DNA of 33,731 nucleotides, from positions 1 through 33,731 of the forward strand of contig CANBHY010000014.1 of the NCBI GenBank assembly GCA_947368535.1, written 5' to 3'. The notes under the pieces are model-generated. The model searched no databases. It was not told where the DNA came from and was given only the letters and a program-made list of their open reading frames with translations. The position numbers were made by a program, and so were the translations under genes. Origin of the DNA: an uncultured Clostridium sp. (GTDB lineage: Bacteria > Bacillota > Clostridia > TANB77 > CAG-508). Below are positions 6,827 through 13,929 of this stretch, piece after piece; position 1 is the first letter of the stretch; each line of letters begins with the position of its first letter.

Positions 6827-7792
6827 ATGGAAAAAGCCACAAAATTTATGAAAAAAAAGATAAAAAATAAAGAAAATTTAATCGAAAATATATTAACAAA
6901 TGGAGTTACAATTTTTGCAGGAAGTCCTAAGATAGGAAAAACATTCTTTCTTTTACAGATGGCTTCTGCTTTATCTAGTAAAAATTCCTATTTTTTAGGT
7001 AATAAATGTTTATTTACTAAAGTACTGTATTTTTCGAACGAAACTAGCAAAATTGAAATTAAAAGTAGATTAGATAAATTAACTGCATTTGATAATTTAT
7101 ATTTAAATTTTAATAGAAATTTAGGGATTAATGATATAGAACTAGAAATATTTAATAATAAAAAAACAAAAAATGAAAGATTATTATTAATTATAGATAC
7201 TCTCCAAAATATAAATTATGCTCAAAATTTCGATAATAACAATTATAAAGATATGTATAAATTAATAAATCAATATATGCAATTATCAGAAAAGCATAAT
7301 TGTAGCTTCATACTTGTTCATCATTTAAACAAGTCAAAAGATCCTAATATTTTCAATTCAATTAATGGATCCGTAGCAATGACTGGATCTGCTGAAAACT
7401 TAATGATACTAACAAAAGATGATGATAATGAATATCAGTTACTAATTGAGAGTAGGTATATGGCAAGCAATACTTTTAATTTAACACGTAAAGAAAATGG
7501 TTTTTTTGATTGTAAGAATAGTGAAAAATTATTAGTTAGTAACAATATAGATATTAATACTTTGACTAATTTCATTGCTTTGCAGAAAGAAAAATTTATC
7601 GAAGCTTCAGCTTCTGAAATATGTGCGAAGGCACATTTGAAATTTATTACTTCTAATATTCTATACAAGGAATTGCAGAAAAATGAAGAATTTTTGAAAC
7701 AATGTCATATTACTTTCTCATATAAAAAAAGCAATGGTAGTAGAAAAATTAAAATTGAATTGAAGGAGGACGAAGAAAATGAAACGTGCTAA
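6827..7792 (+). CDS. repA: RepA-type AAA/RecA-fold ATPase
   Basis: This 321-residue cytoplasmic protein starts at ATG 6827 after AAGGAG. It carries a Walker A motif GSPKIGKT (32-39), a Walker B LLLIID (D124), and a VHHLNK segment (H165-H166) followed by a GS-rich loop, the order seen in hexameric RepA/DnaB-like helicases of plasmids and mobile elements (AAA_25-type). The C-terminal 90 residues are probably a winged-helix DNA-binding part. It lies 56 bases after the iterons and overlaps the integrase gene by 14 bases, so replication and integration are co-expressed. The likely job is helicase or initiator of the excised circle; a role as an integration co-factor ATPase cannot be excluded. Confidence 0.75.
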   Translation: MEKATKFMKKKIKNKENLIENILTNGVTIFAGSPKIGKTFFLLQMASALSSKNSYFLGNKCLFTKVLYFSNETSKIEIKSRLDKLTAFDNLYLNFNRNLGINDIELEIFNNKKTKNERLLLIIDTLQNINYAQNFDNNNYKDMYKLINQYMQLSEKHNCSFILVHHLNKSKDPNIFNSINGSVAMTGSAENLMILTKDDDNEYQLLIESRYMASNTFNLTRKENGFFDCKNSEKLLVSNNIDINTLTNFIALQKEKFIEASASEICAKAHLKFITSNILYKELQKNEEFLKQCHITFSYKKSNGSRKIKIELKEDEENETC

Positions 7793-8918
7793 TGGAGAGG
7801 GGGCATTGTATTATGATCAAAAAAGAGGATATTGGAGGGCAACTATTACCCTCCCTAATGGCAAAAGAAAAGACTTTTGCTCAAAAAATAGAAATATAGC
7901 CATTCAAAAAAGAAATTACTTTATGGAAGGAAAGTATAAATTATCACCAGTACTTGAATTATCCATCATAGAATGTTGTGAAAAGTATTTAGAAATGATG
8001 TTTAACCAAAAAAAATTTGGTGAGAGTACATATCGTACTAATTTAGAAACTCTTAAAAGACTTAGAAAATCTGAATTATCTGAGTTACCAGTGAGTACTC
8101 TTTCTGTTAAAAATATTAATGATTTTTTAAAGAATGAAGGCGATAAGGGAATGTCAGATTCTATATTAAAAAAAGATAAATTTATGCTTAAATGGGGATT
8201 TTTGTATGCAAAAGAAATGAAATTAATACAGGATAGTCCGATGGATTCTCTGTTATTAGAAAGAGTCGTAGGTCAAAAAAGAGAAAAAGTAAAAGCTTTA
8301 ACACAAGATGAACAATCAAAATTTTTTAAAGCTTTAAAAGTATATAATGAGAAGCCCTACGTAGATATTTGGTTATTAGCTATTTTTACAGGTATGAGAA
8401 TTGGAGAAATTTGTGCATTGAGTTATGATGATATAGATTTTGAAAATAAAACAATTTACGTACAAAGGACGTTAACTCGTGATATTATAGGTCGTCATCT
8501 TATTGGTAATACAACTAAAACAACAAATGGTAAAAGAATAATACAATATTCTGATGTTGTAGAAACATTATTAACTAATATTAAGAAAATAAAAAAAGAT
8601 AATACGAACTTAGTTTTTTCAGATGGATTCGGAAATTTTGTACACCCTACAAGAAATGCTGAAAAATTACGCAAATTCAATAGAATCTATAATATTAGCG
8701 AGAGATTAACAATGCATATGTTTCGCCATACGTTTGCTACAAGAATGATTGAACAGAATATACCTGCTTATGCAGTTCAACATTTATTAGGACATTCAAG
8801 TGTTGATATAACACTTGATACATATACAGATTTTTTTGAGAATCAAAGAAAAAAATATACAGATAAGATTGATAATTATTGGTCAGAAGTTACTAAACCA
8901 AAAATTGTGGAGGGATAA
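7779..8918 (+). CDS. int: Tyrosine integrase of element 2
   Basis: This 379-residue site-specific recombinase starts at ATG 7779 with AAGGAGG 9 bases upstream, overlapping the ATPase gene. Residues 1-60 form a Tn916-Int-like AP2 arm-binding domain (GYWRATITLPNGKRK), residues about 65-160 a SAM-like core-binding domain, and 170-370 the catalytic domain. Active-site residues are visible: R207 (TGMRIGE), H313-x-x-R316 (HMFRH), H339 (LGHSS) and nucleophile Y349 (DTYTD). It should recombine the tRNA-Leu-derived att cores at 5785 and 12443. A small gene follows after one base. Confidence 0.95.
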   Translation: MKRANGEGALYYDQKRGYWRATITLPNGKRKDFCSKNRNIAIQKRNYFMEGKYKLSPVLELSIIECCEKYLEMMFNQKKFGESTYRTNLETLKRLRKSELSELPVSTLSVKNINDFLKNEGDKGMSDSILKKDKFMLKWGFLYAKEMKLIQDSPMDSLLLERVVGQKREKVKALTQDEQSKFFKALKVYNEKPYVDIWLLAIFTGMRIGEICALSYDDIDFENKTIYVQRTLTRDIIGRHLIGNTTKTTNGKRIIQYSDVVETLLTNIKKIKKDNTNLVFSDGFGNFVHPTRNAEKLRKFNRIYNISERLTMHMFRHTFATRMIEQNIPAYAVQHLLGHSSVDITLDTYTDFFENQRKKYTDKIDNYWSEVTKPKIVEG

Positions 8919-8919
8919 T

Positions 8920-9225
8920 ATGAATGATTTAGAAAATATTAAAAATGTAAATGGTTATGAAGTTACTGTTTTTATTGAAGAAAACAATTATGAAAAATTA
9001 AAAGAAAAAGCTAAGAATAAAAATACTACTATTGATTTACTATTAGAAAATATTATTGAAGACAAGTTAAAAGACTGTAAAAACACAGTAAAATACAATT
9101 ACTTCTTTTTAATGTCTATGTTTGATACTATGAAAGCAGATTTTGTTGATGAAAAGAAGCAGAAAGATTTTGAAATGTTTTATCAAAGTATATTAGATCG
9201 AGGTTTAAAAAATGCAAGAAAATAA
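8920..9225 (+). CDS. Ribbon-helix-helix-like small protein
   Basis: The 101-residue product is started at ATG 8920, preceded by GGAGGG; the longer open frame overlapping the integrase has no ribosome-binding site. Residues about 12-48 (YEVTVFIEENNYEKLKEKA then NTTIDLLLENIIEDKLKD) read as one beta strand and two helices, the pattern of ribbon-helix-helix DNA-binding proteins of the CopG/Arc type. Such proteins often sit beside relaxases and bind oriT. The C-terminal half is helical with aromatic residues and unrecognised. It overlaps the next gene by 14 bases. The relaxosome role is inferred. Confidence 0.6.
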   Translation: MNDLENIKNVNGYEVTVFIEENNYEKLKEKAKNKNTTIDLLLENIIEDKLKDCKNTVKYNYFFLMSMFDTMKADFVDEKKQKDFEMFYQSILDRGLKNARK

Positions 9226-9505
9226 ACAAGGAAAAAAGCATAAACAAGAATTTCATAGGCTTTTACATAAATTATATTTGCAAGTACCAGGATTAATAAA
9301 AGAAATTGAAATTAAACAGAAATATATATCGTTAGATATGCAAAAATTAATATTTAGTCAATCTACAACTAGACAAATTGAAAATAAAATATATTTACGA
9401 AATTTAGATAATTTAAAAGAAGAATACAATAAATTACGACACGAAAAAATAGAATATAAAAGATTTATGCTGTTGTATGAAAAAGACTATTTTTCTGGCA
9501 TATAA
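9212..9505 (+). CDS. Hypothetical basic helical protein before oriT
   Basis: This 97-residue, lysine-rich, mainly helical protein starts at ATG 9212 inside the end of the previous gene, with GAGGTTT as a modest ribosome-binding site. It has no cysteine cluster, membrane segment or motif I recognise. Overlap with the ribbon-helix-helix-like gene suggests translational coupling. Because it lies directly before the candidate oriT and the relaxase, it may be a mobilization accessory protein like MobC, but sequence gives no direct support. Confidence 0.55.
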   Translation: MQENKQGKKHKQEFHRLLHKLYLQVPGLIKEIEIKQKYISLDMQKLIFSQSTTRQIENKIYLRNLDNLKEEYNKLRHEKIEYKRFMLLYEKDYFSGI

Positions 9506-9588
9506 AACCAACTGAAGTTAATAAATTTTATTTATTAGCTGAAGGCGGTAGACACAAACGAACATAGTGAGTGCGTGAGCGAATGAAA

Positions 9589-9746
9589 GAAAATGATAAC
9601 TAAAGTTATTATTTTCTGAAATGAGAAGCAATTAAAAATGAGAGTTATACTCGATATTTTTATTTGCTTTTGGGATTCAAAAGGGTGTAACCCTTTGCCC
9701 AATATTTTGTTTTTTTACGCAGTAAAATGACAAAATGTATATTGGG
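9589..9746 (+). other. oriT: Candidate oriT region upstream of the relaxase
   Basis: The 277-base gap before the relaxase is packed with inverted repeats: 9589-9616 (GAAAATGATAAC / GTTATTATTTTC), about 9635-9663, AAAGGGT-GTA-ACCCTTT (9680-9696), and 9698-9710 with 9730-9746 (CCCAATATTTTGT / ACAAAATGTATATTGGG). The second contains GTTATACT (9644-9651), the same octamer that surrounds the nick site of the MOBV plasmid pMV158 (from memory G/TTATACT), here also inside a hairpin with flanking A/T arms. MOBV oriT sites usually lie directly upstream of mob, as here. The exact nick position is inferred. Confidence 0.55.
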
Positions 9747-9782
9747 TAATTTGACCAAATTAATTTATAAGGAGGTGCTTAG

Positions 9783-10859
9783 ATGAATCGAATATCGTGT
9801 AGTTGTACATGGGGAAAAGGAAACTTAAATCACAATCTAAATAAAAATAGTAGAGTTAATCAATCTCATATTGATAAAAACAAAATAGATGATAACATAA
9901 TACTAAAAGATATTAATTACAAAAATATCGAAGCAGAATTCAATAAAATATTTGAAGATGATATTGTAAATTATAATGCTAAACAAAAAAGAAAAGATAG
10001 GCAAATTAAAAGCTATTATCAAAAATGTTTAAATGACAAGAAAATTAAATCTCCATTTAGAGAGGTTATATATCAAGTTGGAAATCGTGAAGACGCACAA
10101 GATTCTGTAAAAAAAGAAAAAATGATTAGGTCTTTGACAAAGTTCTATTTTGAGTTTGAAAAAAATTATCCTCAACTGAAAATATTAGGTGCTGTAATAC
10201 ATTTAGATGAGGCTACTCCTCATCTTCATATTGATATTGTTCCTTATGCTAATGGTGGAAAAAATGGACTAAAGCATAAAGTATCATTTGAGAAGGCTAT
10301 TGAACAAATGGGGTTTGAACCTGAAGAAAGTAAAATTAATAAATCGTCTAAAAAACCTTTATTGTTCAACGGATTTAGAAATCATAGTATGAAACTACTA
10401 GAAAATATATTAAATAACGAGGCTTTAGAACGTGAAATTAAGCACAATACTAAGAAACATATTGAACCTGCCGAATATCGTGAAAAAATGGCTATAGAAG
10501 ACTTAAAGAAGGATAAGGAAATACAGAAGAAAGCTGAAAAAGATGTTATAGAGAACATTCTCGATGATATGCCTACATTAGAGAAAGAAAATAGAATAAT
10601 TAAAGAGCAAAATATTGCTATTAATACGCTTTACGATGAAAATGAAATTTTAAAGCAGGAAAATTACGAATTGAAGCAAAAAAACAATCTTTTTAAGAGA
10701 TTTATAGTGAAATGTATAGATTTTTTGCCCGATTCTTTAATAGAATTTTTAAAAAAGGTTTTTTCAGAAGAAGATCGAGAAGAAATGAATGAAATGTATG
10801 ATAATTTACAGAAAAGTTCTTATAGCAATTCATCTGAAATTGAACAAGAAAATGAATAA
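9783..10859 (+). CDS. mobV: MOBV-family relaxase of element 2
   Basis: This 358-residue relaxase starts at ATG 9783 with AAGGAGG upstream. HLDEATPHLH (140-149) is the HxDExxPHxH metal-binding motif. The N-terminal region with NKNSR (about residue 20-25) is the counterpart of motif I, though less canonical than in the gene at 410. From about 225 onward the protein is a charged coiled coil, ending in a hydrophobic-basic patch and an acidic tail. It should nick the candidate oriT just upstream. The two relaxases in the window differ clearly, so the two elements are not recent copies of each other. A bidirectional terminator follows within 10 bases. Confidence 0.9.
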   Translation: MNRISCSCTWGKGNLNHNLNKNSRVNQSHIDKNKIDDNIILKDINYKNIEAEFNKIFEDDIVNYNAKQKRKDRQIKSYYQKCLNDKKIKSPFREVIYQVGNREDAQDSVKKEKMIRSLTKFYFEFEKNYPQLKILGAVIHLDEATPHLHIDIVPYANGGKNGLKHKVSFEKAIEQMGFEPEESKINKSSKKPLLFNGFRNHSMKLLENILNNEALEREIKHNTKKHIEPAEYREKMAIEDLKKDKEIQKKAEKDVIENILDDMPTLEKENRIIKEQNIAINTLYDENEILKQENYELKQKNNLFKRFIVKCIDFLPDSLIEFLKKVFSEEDREEMNEMYDNLQKSSYSNSSEIEQENE

Positions 10860-10867
10860 TAACTTTA

Positions 10868-10897
10868 AAAACAAGAGATGTAACTATCTCTTGTTTT
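10868..10897. terminator. Bidirectional terminator between relaxase and XRE gene
   Basis: AAAACAAGAGAT (10868-10879) and ATCTCTTGTTTT (10886-10897) form a perfect 12-bp stem with a 6-base loop, with T-runs readable on both strands. It ends both the relaxase transcript and the convergent regulator transcript. Confidence 0.85.
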
Positions 10898-10899
10898 AT

Positions 10900-11136
10900 T
10901 TACAATAAATTCTTAAGTACATTTATATCTATGTTTAGTATATTACAAATAGCTATTAATTCAAAATCTTTGATTATTACTAATCCTTTTTCTAACCTAT
11001 ATAAGTGAACTCTGTCCATATTAATACCGAGCAATTGCATTTTTTGACATAGTTCTTCTTTGGTAATATTTTTACTTTCTCTAATTTTATTAATATAGCT
11101 ACCAGCTATATTAGATTTATTGTTAAATTTTCTCAC
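10900..11136 (-). CDS. XRE-family transcriptional regulator
   Basis: This small helix-turn-helix protein has 78 residues if started at GTG 11136, which I prefer because AGGTGG lies 5 bases upstream; a GTG at 11145 would overlap that site. The pattern SYINKIRESKNITKEELCQKMQLLGINMDRVHLYRLEKG is a Cro/C1-type helix-turn-helix (shown over residues about 13-51), and the tail LIAICNILNIDINVLKNLL is the usual final helices. It is transcribed divergently from the cargo gene at 11248. A perfect palindrome in the shared upstream region (11194-11210) is a likely operator. It probably controls the cargo and itself. Confidence 0.8.
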   Translation of the reverse strand: MRKFNNKSNIAGSYINKIRESKNITKEELCQKMQLLGINMDRVHLYRLEKGLVIIKDFELIAICNILNIDINVLKNLL

Positions 11137-11193
11137 TTTGACCACCTAAAGTATATATTTTTCTTGATTTTAATATAAATTAAGTGTTAAAAT

Positions 11194-11210
11194 GTTGTTG
11201 ACTTAACAAC
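11194..11210. promoter_or_regulatory. Palindromic operator candidate for the XRE regulator
   Basis: GTTGTT-GACTT-AACAAC has perfect 6-bp arms with a 5-base centre. It lies between the divergent regulator and cargo genes and contains a TTGACT hexamer usable as a -35 for the cargo gene, so a bound regulator could block that promoter. No strong -10 is seen. Confidence 0.5.
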
Positions 11211-11247
11211 GAGAACGTAAAAAATTTAAATTAAGGAGAATTTAATA

Positions 11248-11961
11248 ATGAAGAATCTATTTAAAAACAAAAAAATTAGTATAATTATTGCAATTATATT
11301 AGTTATATTAGCAATAATAATTATTTCTGTAGTACTTATATCTAACAGAAATAAAAATCAGACTATAAGCAAAATTTCAAGCAATATTAAAAGTAGTAAT
11401 GAAATAACAAATGAAATTAAAAATAACACCGATAATATTATTGAAAACTCAACTGAAGAAATAACTGAAAATACAATTGAAAGTGAAAATGTTATTGAAG
11501 CAACTAATAAACCTACTACACAGCCTTCTGGTACTACTACTTCTAAACCATCTACAAATCCAACTCAAACAGGTAATACTGGAAATCAAACTACTACTCC
11601 TTCTAACCCTGTTACTCCAAGTCAACCTACTCAACCAACTACGCCTAGCACTCCTACACCTACTCCAGTTTATCCTACAGGTAAATTTGTATATAAACCA
11701 AACTACTCTGTTCAAAGTCAAATTATAGCTCAATTAAATAATATTATAGCAAATACAGAGATACATCAAGTAACAGGAACAACTGTAACAAGTGGATCAA
11801 GTTGTAGTTCTGGAAGATACACTTATAGAGGAGTAAGTTCATTCACATCAGGTTCATTAAATGCAGGTAGAACAAACTATGTTTATGCAGAAGATGAATA
11901 TTCTGTTATGTCAGATGGTTCTGAACAAAAAACTGGTATGACTTATGTTTCTATATATTAA
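11248..11961 (+). CDS. Membrane-anchored Thr/Pro-rich surface protein (cargo)
   Basis: This 237-residue protein starts at ATG 11248 after AAGGAG. A short basic N-terminus and one hydrophobic segment (about residues 9-32, without a lipobox cysteine) anchor it in the membrane. Residues about 45-95 are Asn/Glu/Thr-rich. Residues about 90-148 form a Thr/Pro/Ser linker typical of wall-spanning proteins. Residues 150-237 form a small exposed domain rich in Ser, Gly and Tyr with a CSSG motif, ending YVSIY. There is no LPxTG signal. Codons in the linker keep ACT/CCT bias. I do not recognise the C-terminal domain; it may modify host cell surface or mating contacts. Confidence 0.65.
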   Translation: MKNLFKNKKISIIIAIILVILAIIIISVVLISNRNKNQTISKISSNIKSSNEITNEIKNNTDNIIENSTEEITENTIESENVIEATNKPTTQPSGTTTSKPSTNPTQTGNTGNQTTTPSNPVTPSQPTQPTTPSTPTPTPVYPTGKFVYKPNYSVQSQIIAQLNNIIANTEIHQVTGTTVTSGSSCSSGRYTYRGVSSFTSGSLNAGRTNYVYAEDEYSVMSDGSEQKTGMTYVSIY

Positions 11962-11984
11962 TAAGAAATTAATAAAGGTGAAAT

Positions 11985-12101
11985 ATGAAAGATCTAATAA
12001 ATACTGATAAAAGCAGTTTAAAAAATAGAATAGATAATATTTTAGAAGAATACTATATTAATTCTAATGAACTTAAAGAATTAGTCATTACTATTGACTA
12101 A
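11985..12101 (+). CDS. 38-residue Spo0E-like peptide
   Basis: A small gene starts at ATG 11985 with AAGGTG upstream, 23 bases after the surface protein. The part LKNRIDNILEEYYINSNEL followed by KELVITID aligns without gaps to the two-helix Spo0E aspartyl-phosphate phosphatase pattern (Leu-rich helix, I-N-S-x-E turn, second helix ending in Asp). In that family the signature is SxxxD; here valine replaces the serine and the protein stops right after the aspartate. If the similarity is real, it is a minimal or inactive form that could affect the Spo0A phosphorelay of the host. The short length makes this tentative. Confidence 0.45.
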   Translation: MKDLINTDKSSLKNRIDNILEEYYINSNELKELVITID

Positions 12102-12266
12102 TTTTAAAAAAACTATTATTATAAATACATATTTTGAAATAAAAAAATAACCTAACTATCGGAACTAGCTAGGCTTTATATTAATAGAACTACGGGAATA
12201 GCTCTATTAAAAGCAATTTGATTATAACTTTTATGGTAATAAAAGTCAATATAATTATAGTAATAT
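12102..12266. other. Structured gene-free stretch
   Basis: No gene is visible. Two hairpins can form: CCTAACTA/TAGCTAGG (about 12151-12173, one mismatch) and TTAATAGA/TCTATTAA (about 12179-12208, perfect 8-bp arms). They may belong to the 3' end of the cargo transcript or to a small RNA. Confidence 0.4.
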
Positions 12267-12268
12267 AG

Positions 12269-12297
12269 CTGTTCCAATAAAATGGAGCAGTTTTTTT
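12269..12297 (+). terminator. Terminator at the right end of element 2
   Basis: CTGTTCCA (12269-12276) pairs with TGGAGCAG (12283-12290) with one G-T pair around a 6-base loop, followed by T7. It ends the cargo transcript before the attachment region. Confidence 0.85.
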
Positions 12298-12442
12298 ATA
12301 TTTGTGTGTGAGTAGATTTTCTTCACACGTTCCATTGTGTTATTTTAGGATATTTCAAAATATATTAGAGTAACTTTTCAACTTATAGCAAGCTTTTTAG
12401 TACATTTAAAATATTATAAAATATCTAAGATTTTTAAATTTA
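12298..12442. other. Right attachment flank of element 2
   Basis: This holds GTGTGTGAGTA (12304-12314) and, nearby, a CACAC (12324-12328), an inverted arrangement like the one at 5838-5853, followed by AT-rich DNA up to the tRNA-Leu CCA end. It fits a non-coding attachment-site arm with integrase binding sites. Confidence 0.45.
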
Positions 12443-12454
12443 TGGTGCGGATGA
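12443..12454. repeat. attR: 3' end of tRNA-Leu
   Basis: This is the second copy of TGGTGCGGATGA, inside the intact tRNA gene. The incoming element restores the acceptor-stem strand and CCA end, so tRNA function is kept. Confidence 0.75.
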
Positions 12455-12525
12455 GAGGACTTGAACCCCCACGGTCTCCCACTAGATCCTAAGTCTAGCG
12501 CGTCTGCCAGTTCCGCCACATCCGC
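12443..12525 (-). tRNA. tRNA-Leu (anticodon UAG)
   Basis: Read on the minus strand the 83 bases give a complete tRNA: acceptor stem GCGGATG/CATCCGC, A discriminator and encoded CCA, a D-arm, anticodon stem CTAGA/TCTAG with loop CTTAGGA (anticodon TAG), a long variable arm typical of tRNA-Leu, and a T-arm with TTCAAGT. Its 3' end is the attR of element 2. A minus-strand promoter lies at about 12552-12580 (TTGACA, 17 bp, TTAATA). Confidence 0.95.
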
Positions 12526-12551
12526 ATATCAGATATTACTGACATGAATTA

Positions 12552-12580
12552 TATTAACACAAAATTTGGATTATTGTCAA
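12552..12580 (-). promoter_or_regulatory. Promoter of tRNA-Leu
   Basis: On the minus strand TTGACA (12580-12575) is followed after 17 bp by TTAATA (12557-12552); a TATAAT (12553-12548) overlaps it at 21-bp spacing. Transcription would start about 20 bases before the tRNA. Confidence 0.55.
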
Positions 12581-12631
12581 TAATTTTAATAAAATAAATT
12601 TTAAACTATTTATATCAAATATGGAAAAACG

Positions 12632-12668
12632 AAGCAGCGGCCGGGAAAGTTCCTGGTCGCTGCTTCTT
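12632..12668 (-). terminator. Terminator of the orphan gene at 12671
   Basis: GAAGCAGCGGCCGGGAA and TTCCTGGTCGCTGCTTC form a long GC-rich stem with G-T pairs, followed on the minus strand by GTTTTT. It is far more GC-rich than host terminators nearby, like the gene it follows. Confidence 0.8.
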
Positions 12669-12670
12669 AA

Positions 12671-13105
12671 TTAGCCAATATGCAAATAGAAGTCTGCAAA
12701 GTCGTGAGTGAATATGACCTGCTCATCCTGACAAAGCCACCTGATGGACTTGAAACGGTCATAGCGGATGTCCATAGTGTTGCATCCGAACTCAGCCGTC
12801 CACGTCAAATTGCTCTTGGTGTAAAAAATGGTTCCGAAGAGATTGTAGGTGAGCTCTGTGTTGTACTTGTGATGCTCAGTGGAAAATACACGCACGATGC
12901 AGTTTGCTTTGTTGGGAGATGTGCGCACGACGTTTGCGAATCCCAGTTCTTCGATGTCTGCTATGGCCTTAGCCAAAAGCTCGGGATAGCTGGGAATGAT
13001 GAAGGGCTTTCCGTCATCTGTTACAGGCTTGCCTTTTACTTCTTTGATAGAGCAATGGTAAGACTGCAATCTCCGGATTTTTTGCTTATCTTCTTTGCTT
13101 AACAT
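12671..13105 (-). CDS. Orphan hypothetical protein of higher GC
   Basis: This 144-residue protein is started at ATG 13105 because AAGGAGG lies 8 bases upstream; the open frame extends to 13159 without a ribosome-binding site. It begins MLSKEDKQKIRRLQSYH and has a basic helical N-terminus, then a mixed alpha/beta region with several aromatic residues and two cysteines; no membrane segment. I recognise no family. Its base composition is near balanced and it uses codons such as CTC, GCC and ATC that neighbours avoid, and its terminator is GC-rich as well. It lies next to an integration-prone tRNA. It was therefore probably acquired recently as a single-gene unit. The opposite strand is also open, but lacks a ribosome-binding site. 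Confidence 0.65.
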   Translation of the reverse strand: MLSKEDKQKIRRLQSYHCSIKEVKGKPVTDDGKPFIIPSYPELLAKAIADIEELGFANVVRTSPNKANCIVRVFSTEHHKYNTELTYNLFGTIFYTKSNLTWTAEFGCNTMDIRYDRFKSIRWLCQDEQVIFTHDFADFYLHIG

Positions 13106-13293
13106 TGGACTAACCTCCTTAATAAAGATATTTAGTTGTATTGACAAAATCAAATACATGTAAAGTATAACACGGTTTTACATAAAAAACTAGATAGAAA
13201 ATTGAAATATAGCTAGAAAATCTATATTAATTAAAAATAAAATGATTTGCATAATTTCTTTTTTATGGAATAGAGTGTGAAAAAGGAGTTTAA

Positions 13294-13899
13294 ATGAAAC
13301 AGTTTGTTAAAAATTATTTTTTTCAAAATCGAATAGAATATTTAAAAGTTTTTATGGTTTTTATTATTGGTATTGTTATTTCAATTATGATAGTTAATCA
13401 ATCAAATAATGATCAGAAAAAGGAAATTAAGGATTATATTGATAATAAGATTGAACTTGTTAAAGTAAATAATTATGAAAATAAAATGGAAGTTTTTAAA
13501 AATTCTCTTTTAAGAAATTTAAAAAATTATATTTTAATTGTATTATTGGCGTCATCAATAATTGGTTTACCAATAGTATATTTTATTGTGATAAAAAAAG
13601 CTTTTTCAATAGGATATACAGCAGCTAGTATTTTCGCTACACAAAATACCAGAACAGCCATTATTTTCATTTGTAATTCGATATTGTTTCATAATATAAT
13701 ATATTTAGCTTCAATATTTATAGTTTTAGTTTCGGGAGTGTTATTTACAAAGGCTTTTTTTGAGAGAAGAAATTTAAAATTTGAAGTGTTTAGATATATG
13801 TTTTTTGCATTAATAGGCTTGATACTTATTATTGTGTCTTCATTATGTGAAGCATATATTTCTATAAATTTTTTGTATTTATTAAAAAAATATATTTAA
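13294..13899 (+). CDS. spoIIM: Stage II sporulation protein M
   Basis: This 201-residue integral membrane protein starts at ATG 13294 with AAGGAG. Hydrophobic segments are visible at about 17-36, 75-97, 115-140 and 160-185, with a charged extracytoplasmic loop after the first, as in SpoIIM/DUF95 proteins. SpoIIM joins SpoIIP and SpoIID in the machine that thins septal peptidoglycan during forespore engulfment. Length is usual for the family, and its place directly before xerD is common in Clostridia. Known spoIIM genes are under sigma-E; the upstream DNA has a GCATAATT element at about 13249 that could be a sigma-E -10, without a clear -35. A terminator follows. Confidence 0.75.
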   Translation: MKQFVKNYFFQNRIEYLKVFMVFIIGIVISIMIVNQSNNDQKKEIKDYIDNKIELVKVNNYENKMEVFKNSLLRNLKNYILIVLLASSIIGLPIVYFIVIKKAFSIGYTAASIFATQNTRTAIIFICNSILFHNIIYLASIFIVLVSGVLFTKAFFERRNLKFEVFRYMFFALIGLILIIVSSLCEAYISINFLYLLKKYI

Positions 13900-13929
13900 A
13901 AACTATTTACAATTCGGGATTCTTTTGAT

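Larger units (their letters stand above)
5785..12454. mobile_element. Integrative mobilizable element in tRNA-Leu (element 2)
   Basis: The element is bounded by two direct copies of TGGTGCGGATGA (5785-5796 and 12443-12454); the right copy is the 3' end of tRNA-Leu. Between them lie an excisionase-like gene, a tyrosine integrase, iterons with a RepA-type ATPase, a candidate oriT, a MOBV relaxase, a regulator and cargo, about 6.65 kb in all. No secretion genes are present, so transfer would need a helper. The integrase, the tRNA target and the duplicated tRNA tip together make the call strong; the exact crossover point within the 12 bp is not visible. Confidence 0.85.

Noticed and set aside
11449..11733. 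Open frames on both strands across the Thr/Pro linker
   Set aside because: They are produced by the low-complexity ACT/CCT repeats and have no ribosome-binding sites.
12680..13102. 140-codon open frame on the plus strand opposite the orphan gene
   Set aside because: It has no ribosome-binding site, and the minus frame has AAGGAGG and a terminator, so the plus frame is a shadow.
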